Shown here piece by piece: positions 1 to 11,500 of a stretch of 64,000 nucleotides of DNA (position 1 is its first letter; every line of letters begins with the position of its first letter). Source of the DNA: Diospyros lotus (lineage: Eukaryota > Streptophyta > Magnoliopsida > Ericales > Ebenaceae). Below the pieces are notes generated by a model that searched no databases, was not told the DNA's origin, and worked only from the letters and a program-made list of their open reading frames with translations. The DNA lies in the NCBI RefSeq assembly GCF_014633365.1, contig NC_068341.1, forward strand, positions 806,001 through 870,000, given 5' to 3'. Position numbers and translations under genes: made by a program.

Positions 1-1605
1 GGGGTGTGCAATCAGTTATAACCGAACTGAACTGCCCGAAAATCACTATCTGAACCAAACCGAACCGACCGACAACCACAATAAAATCGAACTAAACGAA
101 ACTGAAATAATCGAACACTAAATTGTTCTAATCAAATTGAAGTTATAACCAAAATTTTCCCCAGAATACTAACTGAATCGATAACCAATCACAATATAAT
201 CGAACCAAACCGACAAGTTAAGTCGATTTGTTCAGTTTAACTGATTTTGTTCGGTTAGTTTGATCTAACCGAATCTTACAGTTAGCCCAGTTAGATAGTG
301 TGGTACGTTTTCTTTCACAAATCCCCTCAAGTATCTTTAGAAGCAGAACCATTGCATAGCCCTAAAATTTCTAATACAAGCAAATGTCACAGTAGTGAGG
401 TAAAAGATAAAATTGGAGCAAGTTAAGGAATTTTAAGTAAGACATATAACAAAGCCAATCTTGTGTCGTAAATCAATTCACCCTTTAAACTTACAAAATA
501 ATGGCTTTTAGCAACCCCAAATCTCAAATAAGAAGGCTAGCTAGCTAGGTTGCTATGTCTGTAAAAGGAAAAAAGAAGAACAAATATACAACTTATTGTC
601 TACCCACCTTTTCACTCATGGAATGGGGTTACAAACAGTTGGAAGAAAGATACAACTCATACTTTTTAGCAAGAGAATTCAAATTTTCAACAAGAGAACT
701 CAAATAAGATAGGTTGTTTCAGCAAGCATGCCATAAACCATCATCAAACAAAAATTGAGAATCACCAGCTTTTGAAATAAATGACATACCAAGCAAAACA
801 GAAATTGAGAATCACCAGCTTTTGAAATAAATTGAGAACTCAAATTGTATAAGCATGCCAAATTGTTTCATAGTTGACAGATTCAATCAACAAAACAAAC
901 CAAGCATAGCATGGTCCTAAATAGTAATATACCATAATGCTGGTTATAACTTATAAGAAAAACATGTCTGCAAAATAACACCCTAAACATTTCTGCAAAA
1001 TTACCTCTTCATTAGCTTTTGTTATTTGCCAGATCAGATCCAGATGGTCCTCCATCTTCATTAGCTCCTTTTATATCCTCGGGCTTCCTTACTAATGGCT
1101 GTGCTGACTCTACCATTTGCCCCACCATCCCCTGCACATATATACATATATAAAAAATGTGTGTCATGATCATTACCAAAGAATATAGCTTTGCTATATA
1201 TTCACGTAATTAAGATTTAAGAGATAAGGCAAATGTTGGACATTGTATGGTATGTTTTGAATGATCAAATATCAAAATAGATACAAAAAAAAGATTTTCT
1301 TTTAGTAAAATTAACTGTTAATCACTAGCTCAAGTTGCAAAAACTTTAATGGAGGAAAATACATTACATGTTTAAGAATATATGACCAGAAATTAGTTAC
1401 TGTATATGTCTAATATTAGCCATCAAAATCTAATATCATAATAGAAAAATAGTACAAATGCAACAACTAGTTAGTGTATATGTCTCTAACTAACATCATA
1501 ATAAAAGACAATATAAGAACTAGTTACTAAATAATAGAAAAACATATACAAATATACTTACAAATGCACGAGTCTTCAAAATCTAAATTTTCATAGGTGC
1601 AGAGC
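1..1605 (-). mobile_element. Right-end part of a degenerate hAT element (minus orientation)
   Basis: The first bases, GGGGTGTGCAATC, followed by about 250 bp dense in CCGAAC/CGGTT, match the inverted right end of the hAT element at 34933-47704 (its reverse complement reads TAAGGGTGTGCAATTGG). Bases 1560-1600, read on the minus strand, closely match the end of the transposase gene and 3' UTR of that element (compare 45440-45490). So the minus-strand transposase pieces at 4982-5780 and 8245-8549 and this stretch probably belong to one old insertion. The outer TSD lies outside the window. Most of 300-1540 shows no clear match to the other copy. Confidence 0.6.
1012..1131 (-). CDS. Possible terminal exon of 39 codons, unknown product
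   Basis: On the minus strand a TATGTGCAG acceptor is followed by an open frame of 39 codons ending in TAA. It begins GMVGQMVESAQPLVRKPEDI and is rich in Gly, Glu, Pro and Ser. The splice-like boundary and the hydrophilic, low-complexity composition suggest the last exon of a transposon-encoded or captured gene. I do not recognise the product, and no upstream exon can be joined with confidence. It lies inside the hAT-derived right part. Confidence 0.25.
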   Translation of the reverse strand, partial: GMVGQMVESAQPLVRKPEDIKGANEDGGPSGSDLANNKS

Positions 1606-1830
1606 TGTAACGACTCGTTTAATGGATCTTAGATGATAATTATATTTTTGGTATAGTGCATTTTATGTGAATCTTAATTGTTAGAGACAATTAAATAAAA
1701 CTAATGTTTTTTGTTAAGATTTTTGTTTGAAAATAAATTATTGAATGTGTGATATTTAAGGCATAAAATGGTGGTTATGAAGTGGGCTTGGACCAAGGGT
1801 TTATAACCCAAAGAAAGTTGTTGGTCCCTT
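1606..1830 (+). mobile_element. 5' fragment of an LTR (TGTAACGACTCG type)
   Basis: At 1606 the hAT-like sequence stops abruptly and TGTAACGACTCG begins. That is the usual opening of plant chromovirus LTRs and resembles the reverse start of the LTR at 58401-59718. No matching ...GTTACA end or TSD is visible downstream, so this looks like a truncated LTR. The end coordinate is approximate. Confidence 0.4.
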
Positions 1831-2679
1831 AGGGTATGGTCACTCAAGAGGGGGGATGAATTGAGTGATTAATTTTTTTTTCAATTTTAATAAATATTTT
1901 TTATTAATGATTTTATTGAAAAATATATATTTGATAAATATAATAAATTATATTTGAGATTAATAATAAATATAAACCACAAGATATAATATAAATAAAT
2001 GTAATGAGACACAAAATAATTTATAATGGTTCAGTATCTTCACATACACCTAATCCACTCTCCCAAAGTCTAACCACCCTTGGGGTTCCACTAAATCAAA
2101 ATCATCAAAGTTTCCACACTAACTTACCTTGAAAACTAGATATACACCTAGATTACAATGAGTTCTAGACAACCACTACATCAAGATTTTCTCCCTAGCT
2201 TACCTTGGGAACTAGACTCATCTAGATTTTAACAGATCTAGGAAACCTATACAATTCTCAATAATAATTTAAATGTTTATAAATAATTTATCCACACTTG
2301 GACACAAATAAAAAATTAATAACAAATTATATAAAGCAATAATATTTAAATAAATAAATAAATTTGTAATCTCAAATAGAGAAGTTCGGATTTGTTGTAG
2401 AAGACTTTGAGAACCTTTCTCCTCTTGCTGGCTACACTCTCACCCTGCAATTAAAACACAATAAAATTTTTATATATATATATATTTTTTATTTTGGTGA
2501 GAGGTTTATACTCGTTAGTGTACGAGTGCAATTGTAGTCCAAATTTAAATTTATATTTTCTGGATGAGTCCAAGTCGTCAACTGAGAGATTTATTTATGG
2601 CAAAAGAAAAAGAATGTCACACACACACACGTGCATCTGGACGAATTGGAAACAATATTTTTTATGGATTTTAGATAAC
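1831..2679. other. Gene-free repetitive stretch
   Basis: The part beginning CACTCAAGAGGGGGGATGAA, with later blocks such as CCTTGGGGTTCCACT and repeated AACTAGA-type phrases, has the look of a retrotransposon-derived leader. The rest is AT-rich. A 64-codon open frame at 2494-2688 has no recognisable domain. I see no gene here. Confidence 0.4.
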
Positions 2680-3345
2680 GGATGCTAGAAAATAAAGCAA
2701 GGTAGAAGTTAAAATAAACACTGAATGTGATAATATGAAATTGGATAACACCTGAGATGTAATTTCTCTAGCATGTAATTGGATCTCATAAGGATCGTGC
2801 TGTGGAACATAAGCATGTAATTTCTCTAGCAACTCCTCAATGGTAGATGCAAAAATGAGAATCTTTCTTACTGAAAGAGAAATGAACTTTTGGTCTATAG
2901 CGTGATCAAGAAAAGAGAGCAACCCATCGAAAAAATGGTTAACATTTAGAAGTCCAATGGGTTTGGTATGGAGATTGCTCTTGGCCCAGGAGATTATACA
3001 GAAGATTTCTTCAAGTATACCAAAATCTCCTGGTAAAGCAATGAATGTGTCTGACTGATAAATCTTACAAGCCATGCGCTTAGACATAGAAGTCGTTTCT
3101 ATAAGTTGACCGCGTGTAATCACAAAAATATGTGGTTCAGCCAAAGGGATTGGCATTACACCTACCACATATGATTTTTCAAGATGTGCAGCTTGTGAAA
3201 CACAACCATTTAATCCACGACTTCCCCCTCCATATACCAAATTAATTTTTTTTCCCTTCTAATTTTAGGCCAAGTTTGCTTGTTGCAAGTGCATAACAAC
3301 TATCACCTCAAGTTGAGAGCCACATAGTACACATATGGTATTGAT
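2680..3345 (-). pseudogene. LOG-like (cytokinin riboside 5'-monophosphate phosphoribohydrolase) intronless pseudogene
   Basis: LOG enzymes release active cytokinin base from the nucleotide in the cytosol. On the minus strand, from about 3345, the frame gives a CVLCGS block (family CVFCGSS), then two in-frame stops (TAA, TAG), then INLVYGGGS. After that comes a 180-codon open stretch with GVMPIPL, FIALPG, GILEE, SWAKSNLHTKPIGLLNV and HAYVP, all collinear with the LOG family. The signature PGGxGTxxE is degraded to PGDFGILEE (Gly to Asp, Thr to Ile), and the usual RK-x-MAR segment reads SKRMACK, so the catalytic Arg is not conserved. Authentic LOG genes have several introns; this copy has none, which suggests a retrocopy or a transcript captured by a transposon. 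It sits between the CACTA terminus and hAT sequence. The 5' stops and lost motif make function unlikely. Confidence 0.75.
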
Positions 3346-3529
3346 TCGACGAACTAACTGGCCTTCTATTTATGTTTGTTCCTTATGTATGCCCTGAAAA
3401 GAAGTTTGGCGATCAAAAGTAACTATACATGAAATAAACACAAACAAAAATCATGCATATATACAAGTAGTTATGATTGTGGCTCACATCTTCCTCTGGT
3501 TTTACGTCTAGAAATGGCTTAAACACTTT

Positions 3530-3979
3530 CTATGAAGTGGGGATAGGCTTCCTATCCAATTTTCTTATATATTGGCAAACATGGTCATTTTTAGTCAGAT
3601 TCCCAACACTATAGCGTTGGTGGTCACTTATGAACTGGGTCCATAAAGTAAGAAGTTCTCTTTGCACTATTCCACACGGATGCGTCTCAAGAGTTAATCG
3701 GATATCATCCAAAGACTCCTTACTCAGTCCATTACTTATGAAACTAATTTTATCTTCTCGATTTATGGACGTAAACCCCACAGATTTGCATCGTGTGTTA
3801 CAGGTCCATCGAGCACATTTGTGACAACCATTCACTCTTTTTACTCTTCGTTTCTTCGCAAAACTACTTTTCCCCAAGTCTGGAAAGTGCTTAAAACTAG
3901 GTGAAGTTTCACCAAGAAATCTAACTTTTGCTTCAATCAACCAACGAATATCTTCAAGAATGTTATTGTACATCAACAT
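3530..3979 (-). CDS. Hypothetical 149-aa ORF with a CxxCx4Cx3C cluster
   Basis: This open frame of 149 codons begins MLMYNNILEDIRWLIEAKVR. Near residue 50 it has a basic stretch (KKRRVKRVNG) followed by CHKCARWTCNTRC, a spacing that could bind a metal ion. The C-terminal half is helical-looking, with ELLTLWTQFISDHQRYS. I do not recognise the family. It lies directly upstream, in the same direction, of the LOG-like pseudogene and inside the block bounded by a CACTA terminus. A transposon accessory gene or a captured exon is possible, but no conserved transposase motif is visible. Confidence 0.35.
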   Translation of the reverse strand: MLMYNNILEDIRWLIEAKVRFLGETSPSFKHFPDLGKSSFAKKRRVKRVNGCHKCARWTCNTRCKSVGFTSINREDKISFISNGLSKESLDDIRLTLETHPCGIVQRELLTLWTQFISDHQRYSVGNLTKNDHVCQYIRKLDRKPIPTS

Positions 3980-4544
3980 TTTAAGTCTTTCACACCTAAC
4001 AGCATAAATTTTTTTAAATCATTCATCGGGAGAGATGGATAGTACTTGCGAATTTTTGAGAGTTGAAGATCCATTTTTCTCAAATCATCCATCTCGTTCT
4101 CGTCTCTCGTTGCCTCGCCATCGCCTCTCACGGCCTACATTTGTTTTGGTTAAATTGTTTGGTTATTGAATGCTATTGTTTCTGCCTTTGTTTTGTGGTA
4201 TTTGCTTTGTTTGTTTTGTCATTTAGCCCTTTGTTTTGTTTCTGTTTTGGTTAAATTGTTTTTATTTGGTGTGTACCTTTATTTTGTTTTGTGGGTTTTT
4301 TTTGCATTATTTTGTTTGTTTATATGCTTTGCTTGCAACCTGCATTTTCAGTGATGTAAACCTTATTATTACAAATGTTTGTTAGGATTGTAATTTTATT
4401 CTTTTTTTGGTTATATATAAAGTTTAAACATTTAAGTATTAATTTTTAATATTAATTAATTATCTTTTTAAAAATAATTTTATCCGTTTTCACAACAGGT
4501 GTACTTTTTCTAACGTAGTGAAATTTTTTATTTTTTAATTATTT

Positions 4545-4981
4545 TTAATTTATTATTATTTTTATTTTTTAATATGCTTTAGCGACGGAATATTTTCGTC
4601 GCTAAATATTTTTTAGTTTTATTTTTTTATTTCTTAATATATTTTAACGATAGATATTTTTATTAAAAAAATAAAAAATATATATTTTAGCAACAAAATA
4701 TTTCGTCGCTAAAATAAATTCTTATTTTTATAATTTTTTTAAAATAAAATAGCTACGAAAATTTCCGTCGTTAAATTTTAAAAAATTACATTTAGCGACG
4801 AAAAATTTTTCGTCACTAATCCGTTGCTAAATTGGCTACGAATTTGTCGCAAAAAAAAAAAAAAAAATAGCGATGATGACTTTAGCCACGGACTCTGTCC
4901 GTCACTAAATTGATTTAGCGACAGATGTTGGGTTTTAGCAAAGGAATATTTTCGTCGCTAAAACCTGAAATTCTTGTAGTG
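4545..4981 (-). mobile_element. CACTA element terminus with subterminal repeats
   Basis: The block ends at 4981 in TTCTTGTAGTG, i.e. CACTACAAGAA on the minus strand, the classic CACTA terminal inverted repeat. Upstream, motifs of the form TTTAGCGACGAAA / TTCGTCGCTAAA recur in both orientations about ten times in 400 bp, as in CACTA subterminal regions. The junction falls inside the minus-strand hAT transposase. The partner TIR is not visible in 300-4500, so the element is truncated or its other end is lost. The LOG-like pseudogene and the ORF at 3530 may be its cargo, but this is unproven. Confidence 0.7.
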
Positions 4982-5780
4982 GGAGTTCTATCCAGTTGCA
5001 ATATCCAACGACAATAGGCCCTTAGATTTAATTTTTTCCACTTCCACACATTCTTTGAATTTTTTTAGTCTTGCTGGGGATTGTCTAATATATCTGAGTA
5101 CATCCCTAACTCTAGTTATTGATTCATCTAGCTCTTTCAATCCATGTTGCATAATCAGATTTATTATATAAGCCACACACCTAATATGCAAATAATGGCC
5201 ACTCATAATGCTAGCATCCCATTTCACAATTTTTTTTCCTGAAGTTATCCAGAACATCATTTGAACTAGCATTATGTATTGTCAAAATATAAACTCTATA
5301 GAGTTTTCATCCCATTAAACACTTCTCAATTGCCATAGCAATGGCATCACCGCTGTGACTAGATATTAGACAAAAATTTAAGATTTTTTTCTTCAATGTC
5401 CAATTATTATCAATATAGTACGCCATCAAGTACATATAATTAATCCTTTGAATGGAGGTCCATGTGTTCGTGGTTAAGCCAACTCTTTGACAAGAATTTT
5501 TTAACTTATTCATCAATTTCAACCTCTCTTCATTAAATAATTCAAAACAATCACGAGAAATTATCCAATGTGAATGAATCCGAAATTTTGGACAAATAAT
5601 ATTAATGAAGTGTCTAAACCCTTCACACTCAACAAATTTGAAAGACGTCTCATCTACCATCACCATGCGAGCTAAAACCTTTCTAACAAACACTTGATCA
5701 AATTTTCAATTCAATCCCATACTCTCCCCTTCTTTCTCACCCAATATTGAAGATTGTTGCAAGTTTAATTGTATTTGGTG
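4982..5780 (-). pseudogene. hAT transposase pseudogene, middle part (minus strand)
   Basis: Read on the minus strand this gives KALARMVMVDE-like text, FRHFINIICPKF, TSIQRINYMYLMAYYIDNNW, IEKCLMG, and after a frameshift HYLHIRCVAYIINLIMQHGL and RVRDVLRYIRQSPARLKKF. It is collinear with the + strand copy at 43601-44308. It keeps Trp at the site where the + copy has a stop (DNNW). Several frame breaks make it non-functional. It is cut at 4982 by the CACTA terminus and at 5780 by a solo LTR; the N-terminal part resumes at 8245-8549. The C-terminal dimerisation region is missing. Confidence 0.85.
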
Positions 5781-8239
5781 TGTAATACCCCATGTTCGTG
5801 TGATGATGCCATGTAATTTCGATGAGTTTAAAATATCGAAAAATTGACTTGATAGCAGTTATAAGTATCGAATCGGCTGTAGGGAGTGCCTCCAAGTGAA
5901 ATTATCTAAGGAAAATGATATGATTTCGATGAGCATTCCGAGATAGGATTTATGGTATTAAAAGAAATTAGATCAGGAACAATTTTCGGTACAGTTAAAA
6001 TACAGCTGCCATTTAGGCTGAAAAATCGAATTGTTGTAGGAGGCTCTCGAAAAATCAACGGAACCTTAAGGGGGCTCCGATTTTGCGTAATGAGCAACCC
6101 TTCTGTGGTTTCAAGATGAAACAAATGTCCCGAGAGGACACAAAAGAGAAATCGTCTATAACGAGTAAAATTAAGTTATTAATTGTGGATTTTCAGTATT
6201 ATAATGCAAATTAATTTGAGGTTTAAGAGCATAGTTGAAATAAGAGAATTACCCAAGAGATATTATGATAAAATTAAAGATATTTTTCTATAATTATATT
6301 AGTGTAAAATATATATATATATATTATATAAGTATGTGTGTGTGCTGTGTGTGCGTCACCCACGCCCTGCAACAATCAGCCCGTACCCTGCAACTCCCAA
6401 ACTTTATAGCCATGCCCTATGGATGATTTGGAGTGGGTTTCACGCAATAGGTGATGGATATGACAGGTTTGGGGCGCTCGAGTGGCTATAAAAAGGGGAT
6501 GAGATGTGGGTAAATGGAAGCAAGAAGGAAATGGCAGTGAGCGTGGGCGAGCAAGGCCGAGAGAAAAAGAAGGAGATCGTGAGAGAGCTTGGGCTGAGGC
6601 GGAGTTGGAGCAGCCGCAACGGAGCAGCTGTGGCCGGAACAACCATGGGCGGGCGTGTGCGAGCTGCTATGCGCAGTTATGGCCGATGCGCAGCGAGAAG
6701 CTTCCAGCGAGCTGAGGGCAGCCCAGCAAGGTACGCGGTGGCTGGTAGGAGCGGTGGAGGCCGAGAGGCGGCCGCAAACAGCAAACCCGCGGCCATGGCA
6801 GCCATGGCCGCGAGCTCGGTGGCCAGGCGTGAGTCAGGGGAGGCCACCATGGGTGGGCGCAGGCGGTGTTGGTTTGGCCGTTGGAAGAAGAAGAAGAAGA
6901 AGAAGAAAAAGAAGAAGAAGAAAGAAAAGAAAGAAGAAGAGAGGGAGTTGCAGGTGCGGAAGTTGGAGGGAGGAAGAAGAAGAGAGGAAGAAAAAGGATG
7001 GAAGAAATAGAGGAAAAATAGAAGAAAATAGAGAAAATTTCTAGAAAAATCTCAAAAATTGGGAAATAGAGTTTTTATCGTTATTCCGAAGATTTTGGAC
7101 GAAAAATGGTTAGGGCAAGCGTTTTGAGATCAGGGCACGCATACCGAGGAAGTTAGAGATGCTAAGTTAAGGTAAGTAAAATTTTAGAAATTCAAGAATA
7201 TTATTTTGTGAATTTTCATAGTGAAATATTTGAGAAAATATTTTACAAATATTTAGTTTGGATTTATTGAAGAAAAAATAGGGAAAATAGAGAGAAAAAT
7301 AAAGAAAATGCAAGAAATTATGAAAAATAGGTTTTAATATTTACATGGTGATAAGGATGCTTTGAGGATTAAATTGAAGTGACTTGTGCAAATTTTGAGG
7401 TTGGCACGCAAATCGAGGCGGTGCACAAATTTTGAGACAGACACAAATATCGAGGTAGCGCGATAAGCTTGAGAAGGTAAGTGATATTTCCCACTTGATT
7501 TAGTTTTATGGAAAATGCTTGGTTTATAAATGTTTATGTCTAAACCCCGATTTTCGGGAATCGATTACATCATATTGACATGTTTTGGTATGCACCCATC
7601 ACATAAACTGCACACATGACATGCTATGAAATGCATATGTACATGATGATATCATTGATCACACGCATTGAGGCCATAGGAAGTACGAACTAGCACCGCT
7701 ACTTTACTAAGAGTGCCCCCACACACCCTGGCTTCGAAAGAGGTGGCCGTAAGAATGGTAGGTAGCATGAGGGGTGCAGTTGACACCTACGATGAGTAAG
7801 ACATTGCATACACACATGATATAACATTATGTACCCTTACTTAGATGGTTCATCATCTAATTTGGGCTTTGCCCCTGGAATATTCAAATGTTCCAGATTA
7901 AGATGGTAGCAGATACGAGGATGAATGAGGCATGAAATGACACTTAATAGAGTGCATGAGAAATGAAATGTATTTAATGTAGCCCTTGTATTTAAGTTCT
8001 GCTACTTTGAATTCTGAACGTTTTAGGGAATGATGATTTTATGATCAATGTTAAGATATTAGGTTTTGATCATTGCTTCCGCATTTGATGTCTATAATGA
8101 TTATCTTTCGAGATAAATGAATGGGAATTCTGGGACAGTTTCGGGGAATGATGTGGTTTAGCATTAGTTTGAAAGAAAATATTTATTGTCCTAGAATTGT
8201 CCCAAGTTTATAACGCGCCCGAGAAAGCGAGGCGTTACA
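5781..8239 (+). mobile_element. Solo LTR (Ty3/gypsy type) inserted in the hAT transposase
   Basis: It starts TGTAATACCCC and ends GAGGCGTTACA, and is flanked by the 5-bp TSD TGGTG (5776-5780 and 8240-8244). No PBS, PPT or pol is present, so this is a solo LTR of about 2.46 kb. A TATA-like GGCTATAAAAAGGGG lies near 6486, as expected for the U3/R boundary. Just downstream is a GC-rich leader with a GAA/AAG microsatellite (6885-6930), which produces long lysine/arginine-rich open frames that are not genes. Phrases such as GATCAGGAACAATTTTCGGT and TACAGCTGCC are shared with the LTRs at 9151 and 22457, so they form one family. Confidence 0.85.
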
Positions 8240-8244
8240 TGGTG

Positions 8245-8549
8245 GGTTTCCAAAGCATGAGGGTGTTTTTTACATGTTCCCATATGATTCCTTAAAGTTA
8301 TAGTCCCATTTTCTTGGATCACAATGGAACTCCCTAGAACAATAGTTGCATCTCCTTTTAATATGACCCTCTGAATTTGTAAACTTGGTAAAATGATCCC
8401 ACACATCTGACCTAAATCTAATTGTTTTTCTCTTTACTTTTCCCAGTGATGTTGCACCTGTACTATGTTGAGATTAGCTACCTTGGCTTGGTGCCATCGG
8501 CATTGGTGTAGGCCTCGAACTATCATCCATACTAGGGATGTTTGTGGTG
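8245..8549 (-). pseudogene. hAT transposase pseudogene, N-terminal BED zinc-finger part
   Basis: On the minus strand this encodes a VWDHFTKFTNSEG-like segment, then CNYC, and after a one-base frame change NGTITLRNHMGTCKKHPHAL. That is the CxxC...HxxxC pattern of a BED zinc finger and matches the + copy at 36210-36420 plus 43446-43520. The frame change falls in an A-rich tract at the same place as in the other copy. It continues, across the LTR at 5781-8239, into the piece at 4982-5780. A second LTR starts immediately beyond it at 8550. Confidence 0.8.
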
Positions 8550-11500
8550 TGTAATATCTGAGAAATTCTTGAGGATATAAATAATATTTTAATAAAAGGT
8601 ATAAATGGAATTTTTGAAAGAAATAGGCTATAGGGTGTAGTTTTGAGTAACTGAATCACCCAAAGGGAGTACCTGGGACCCTAAATTTTTAAGAAAAATG
8701 TAATAGTATTGATGAGTGATTCGAGGCATAATTTTAGGTGATAAAAGAAATTGGATCGGGAACAGTTTTCGGTACAATTATCGACCGGGTTTAGAAAATC
8801 GAATCGACATAAGGAATATCTAGAAAGTCAACGGAGTGACTTGAGGACTTATATTTTATATATGAAACAACCCTTAAGCTATTTCAGGTTGAAACGAAAG
8901 GAATTAGGGTTAAATCGATTAGTCGGGCCTAAGTGCAATTTTCTAATTTTACCCGAGGGAGGTCAAAAATGATAGTTTTTTGAAAATTTCAAAGATGAAA
9001 TGAAGAGTATAAGACTTGTGGGTCTTAGTGGTATTGTTAGAAAGATCAGGGGCTCAAGAAAAAGGGCAAAATAGAGATTGGAAGAAATTAAAGGGCTGAA
9101 GTGCAATAATACAAACCTGCAGTGTGAACACAAAAGTCGGCCGCCGCTTTTGTAATACCCGGGAATAATTTGAGGATAAAAATGATATTTGATAAAGGGC
9201 ATAAATGGAATTTTGGAAAAATAAAGACTATAGGGTACACTAACACAGCTTTAGACGATCGAAATAGTCAAAGGGAGTACCCCGGACCCTAGATAGCCAA
9301 GGAAAACGATATAGTATCGACGAGTGATTTAAATTATGATTTTTAGTGATAAAAGAAATGAGATCGGGAACAGTTTTCGGTACAACAAAAAATACAGCTG
9401 CCGATTAGGTCATAATACCGAATCGTTATAGACGACGTCCAAAAAGTCAATGGAGCATGTCAATGACTAATATTTGATGTATAGAATAACCCTTAAGTGG
9501 TTTCAAGTTGAATCGAGTAGATTTAAAGTCAAAACGATCAATCGGGCCTAAGTGTAATTTTCTAAATTTGCCCGAGGGAGGTCAAAACGGTAATTTTTTG
9601 GAAGTTTCAAGGGAGAAATGAGAAGTACTAACCTTGAGGGTCTTAGTGATGGCGTTGGAAAGATCAGGGGCTTGAGGATAAGGACCAAAATGTAAAAGGA
9701 AATTCAAGGGGGGCTAAACTGTAATTTTTGAAAATCTACCAAAGCATGGCAGATTTGGCCGCGGATTTGGCCGAAAAATCGGGAGATTTGGGCAGCAAAT
9801 CTCGTCAGGGCATGGCCTTGGGTAGTCTAGGAAGCATGTGGGGAAAGGTTTGGCCGGAAATCGGCCACGTTGGGGTCGGATTTAGCCTATAAATACCAAG
9901 AGTTTTTGGCCAAATTTGGAGCATCAAATTGCTCGGTTTTGAGGGCGAATCGAGGGAAACCAATAAAGGGCTTTTGATCCTTGAGGCAAGAGGAGCAATT
10001 CTGATAAGTTTCGTGAGTTTTGGAGGTGATTTGAAGGCATTTCGAGTGTGGCCGGAAAGTCGAGGCGGTCCGCCTACCGCGACCTGCAACTCGACTTCCG
10101 GTGGCCTTTTGGCCTGAAAGTGGTGGGGTTGAGATCGATTCTTCGTAGGCTTTTGGGGGGTACCGGTTTCGGGGGCATCGGAGCAATCACCGGCGACCGG
10201 AGATAGGAAGAAGATGACCGGTGCGTGACTGCCACGCGCCAGCTCAAACCCACCAGTCCACTCGCCCACCCGTGAGGGCGCGTGAAGGCTGAGGTATTTT
10301 TTTAATTTTTTTTATTATTTTAAGAAAAATAAATTAGGAATTATGGTGGAAGAAAATTTTGAAAAATGTTGGAGAAAATGGTCATTTTGTAATTTTCAAG
10401 GGAAATAAGGCTTATGAAAAATAGGAGGAAATATAGAAAAATTTTTAGAAAATTCTAGAAGCTAGGAAATATTTATTTATGAATTGTTATGAAGAAAAAT
10501 CGAGGAAAAACCTTGAGTAGGTATTTATTAGAATTTTTAAGGAAACATATAGAGGAAATAGGAAGAAAATTACGAAAAAATTGGAGAAAATAGATATTGA
10601 TATGATTTTGAACAAAAATGATGTCTAAGGTATCGTTGAAGCTCGAGGTTGAACTATAGAGCGTCTGGCACTAGAATCGAGGTTGGGCACGCAAATCGAG
10701 GCATATCGCGCTTTCTGTGAAAAGTTTGAGTTGCGTCAAAAGGTGAGTGGTTCTACCCGAAAATACTTATAGTAGCATCTGAATGGTTTATTGTGAGTGT
10801 TCATCCCTATGGCTTGGATTATTGTGATGGTCTGTCCAAACGGTTATTTACACATGCATTGAATTTCGTACGATAAATTGCATACATCGAAATGTTGATT
10901 TTAAGTTATGCATGTTATGATTTTTCGGCATTGGCATGTTGTGTTGTCCATGTGGGACGTGGGTTGTTAACCTGTGACGTAGCTCTCGAGTGTCAGCACT
11001 CGGAATGCGTACCAAGGGTTAATGCTATGTGACCCACTTGGGACGGGGCTGAGACGGACTTCACCTTACGGTACTCAAGTGGCTAGGCTGAGAGTGGACA
11101 CCACCTCGGTTGTTGGCTCAAGTGGCAGGGCTGAGAGTGGACACCACCCCAGGTTTCTTTGAGCAATAGCGTTAAGGCCGAGGTGTCGTTGATTTTGGGG
11201 ATAGTGTTGATGTGACACTCTTGGGGCTAAGGTTGCGTTGGGTTTTGGAATGCTTTTGAGTGAGAGCGTAATGCCTGACAATGACAATGGAGTGATTCCC
11301 GGGTTCATATGTCGAGGTTGTCCCTCTTAAGCAGAATTGGTTTGCCAATGGATCGGTGTGGTCGTGTCGCCTTTAGAGAGATTGAATTTTCCCTGGTTAG
11401 GGCTAAGTGCTTCGTGGGATTCTCTTAGGCTGGTGCATGTCAGGATTTGTCTGTTTTATATATGATTTTACATATATTTATGAAAATGTTTTTGAACTCT

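Noticed and set aside
6504..7044. Overlapping + strand frames of 168 and 129 codons with poly-Lys/Arg
   Set aside because: They lie just after the TATA box of a solo LTR and are driven by a GAA/AAG microsatellite and GC-rich leader; no domain is visible and related LTRs do not keep them.
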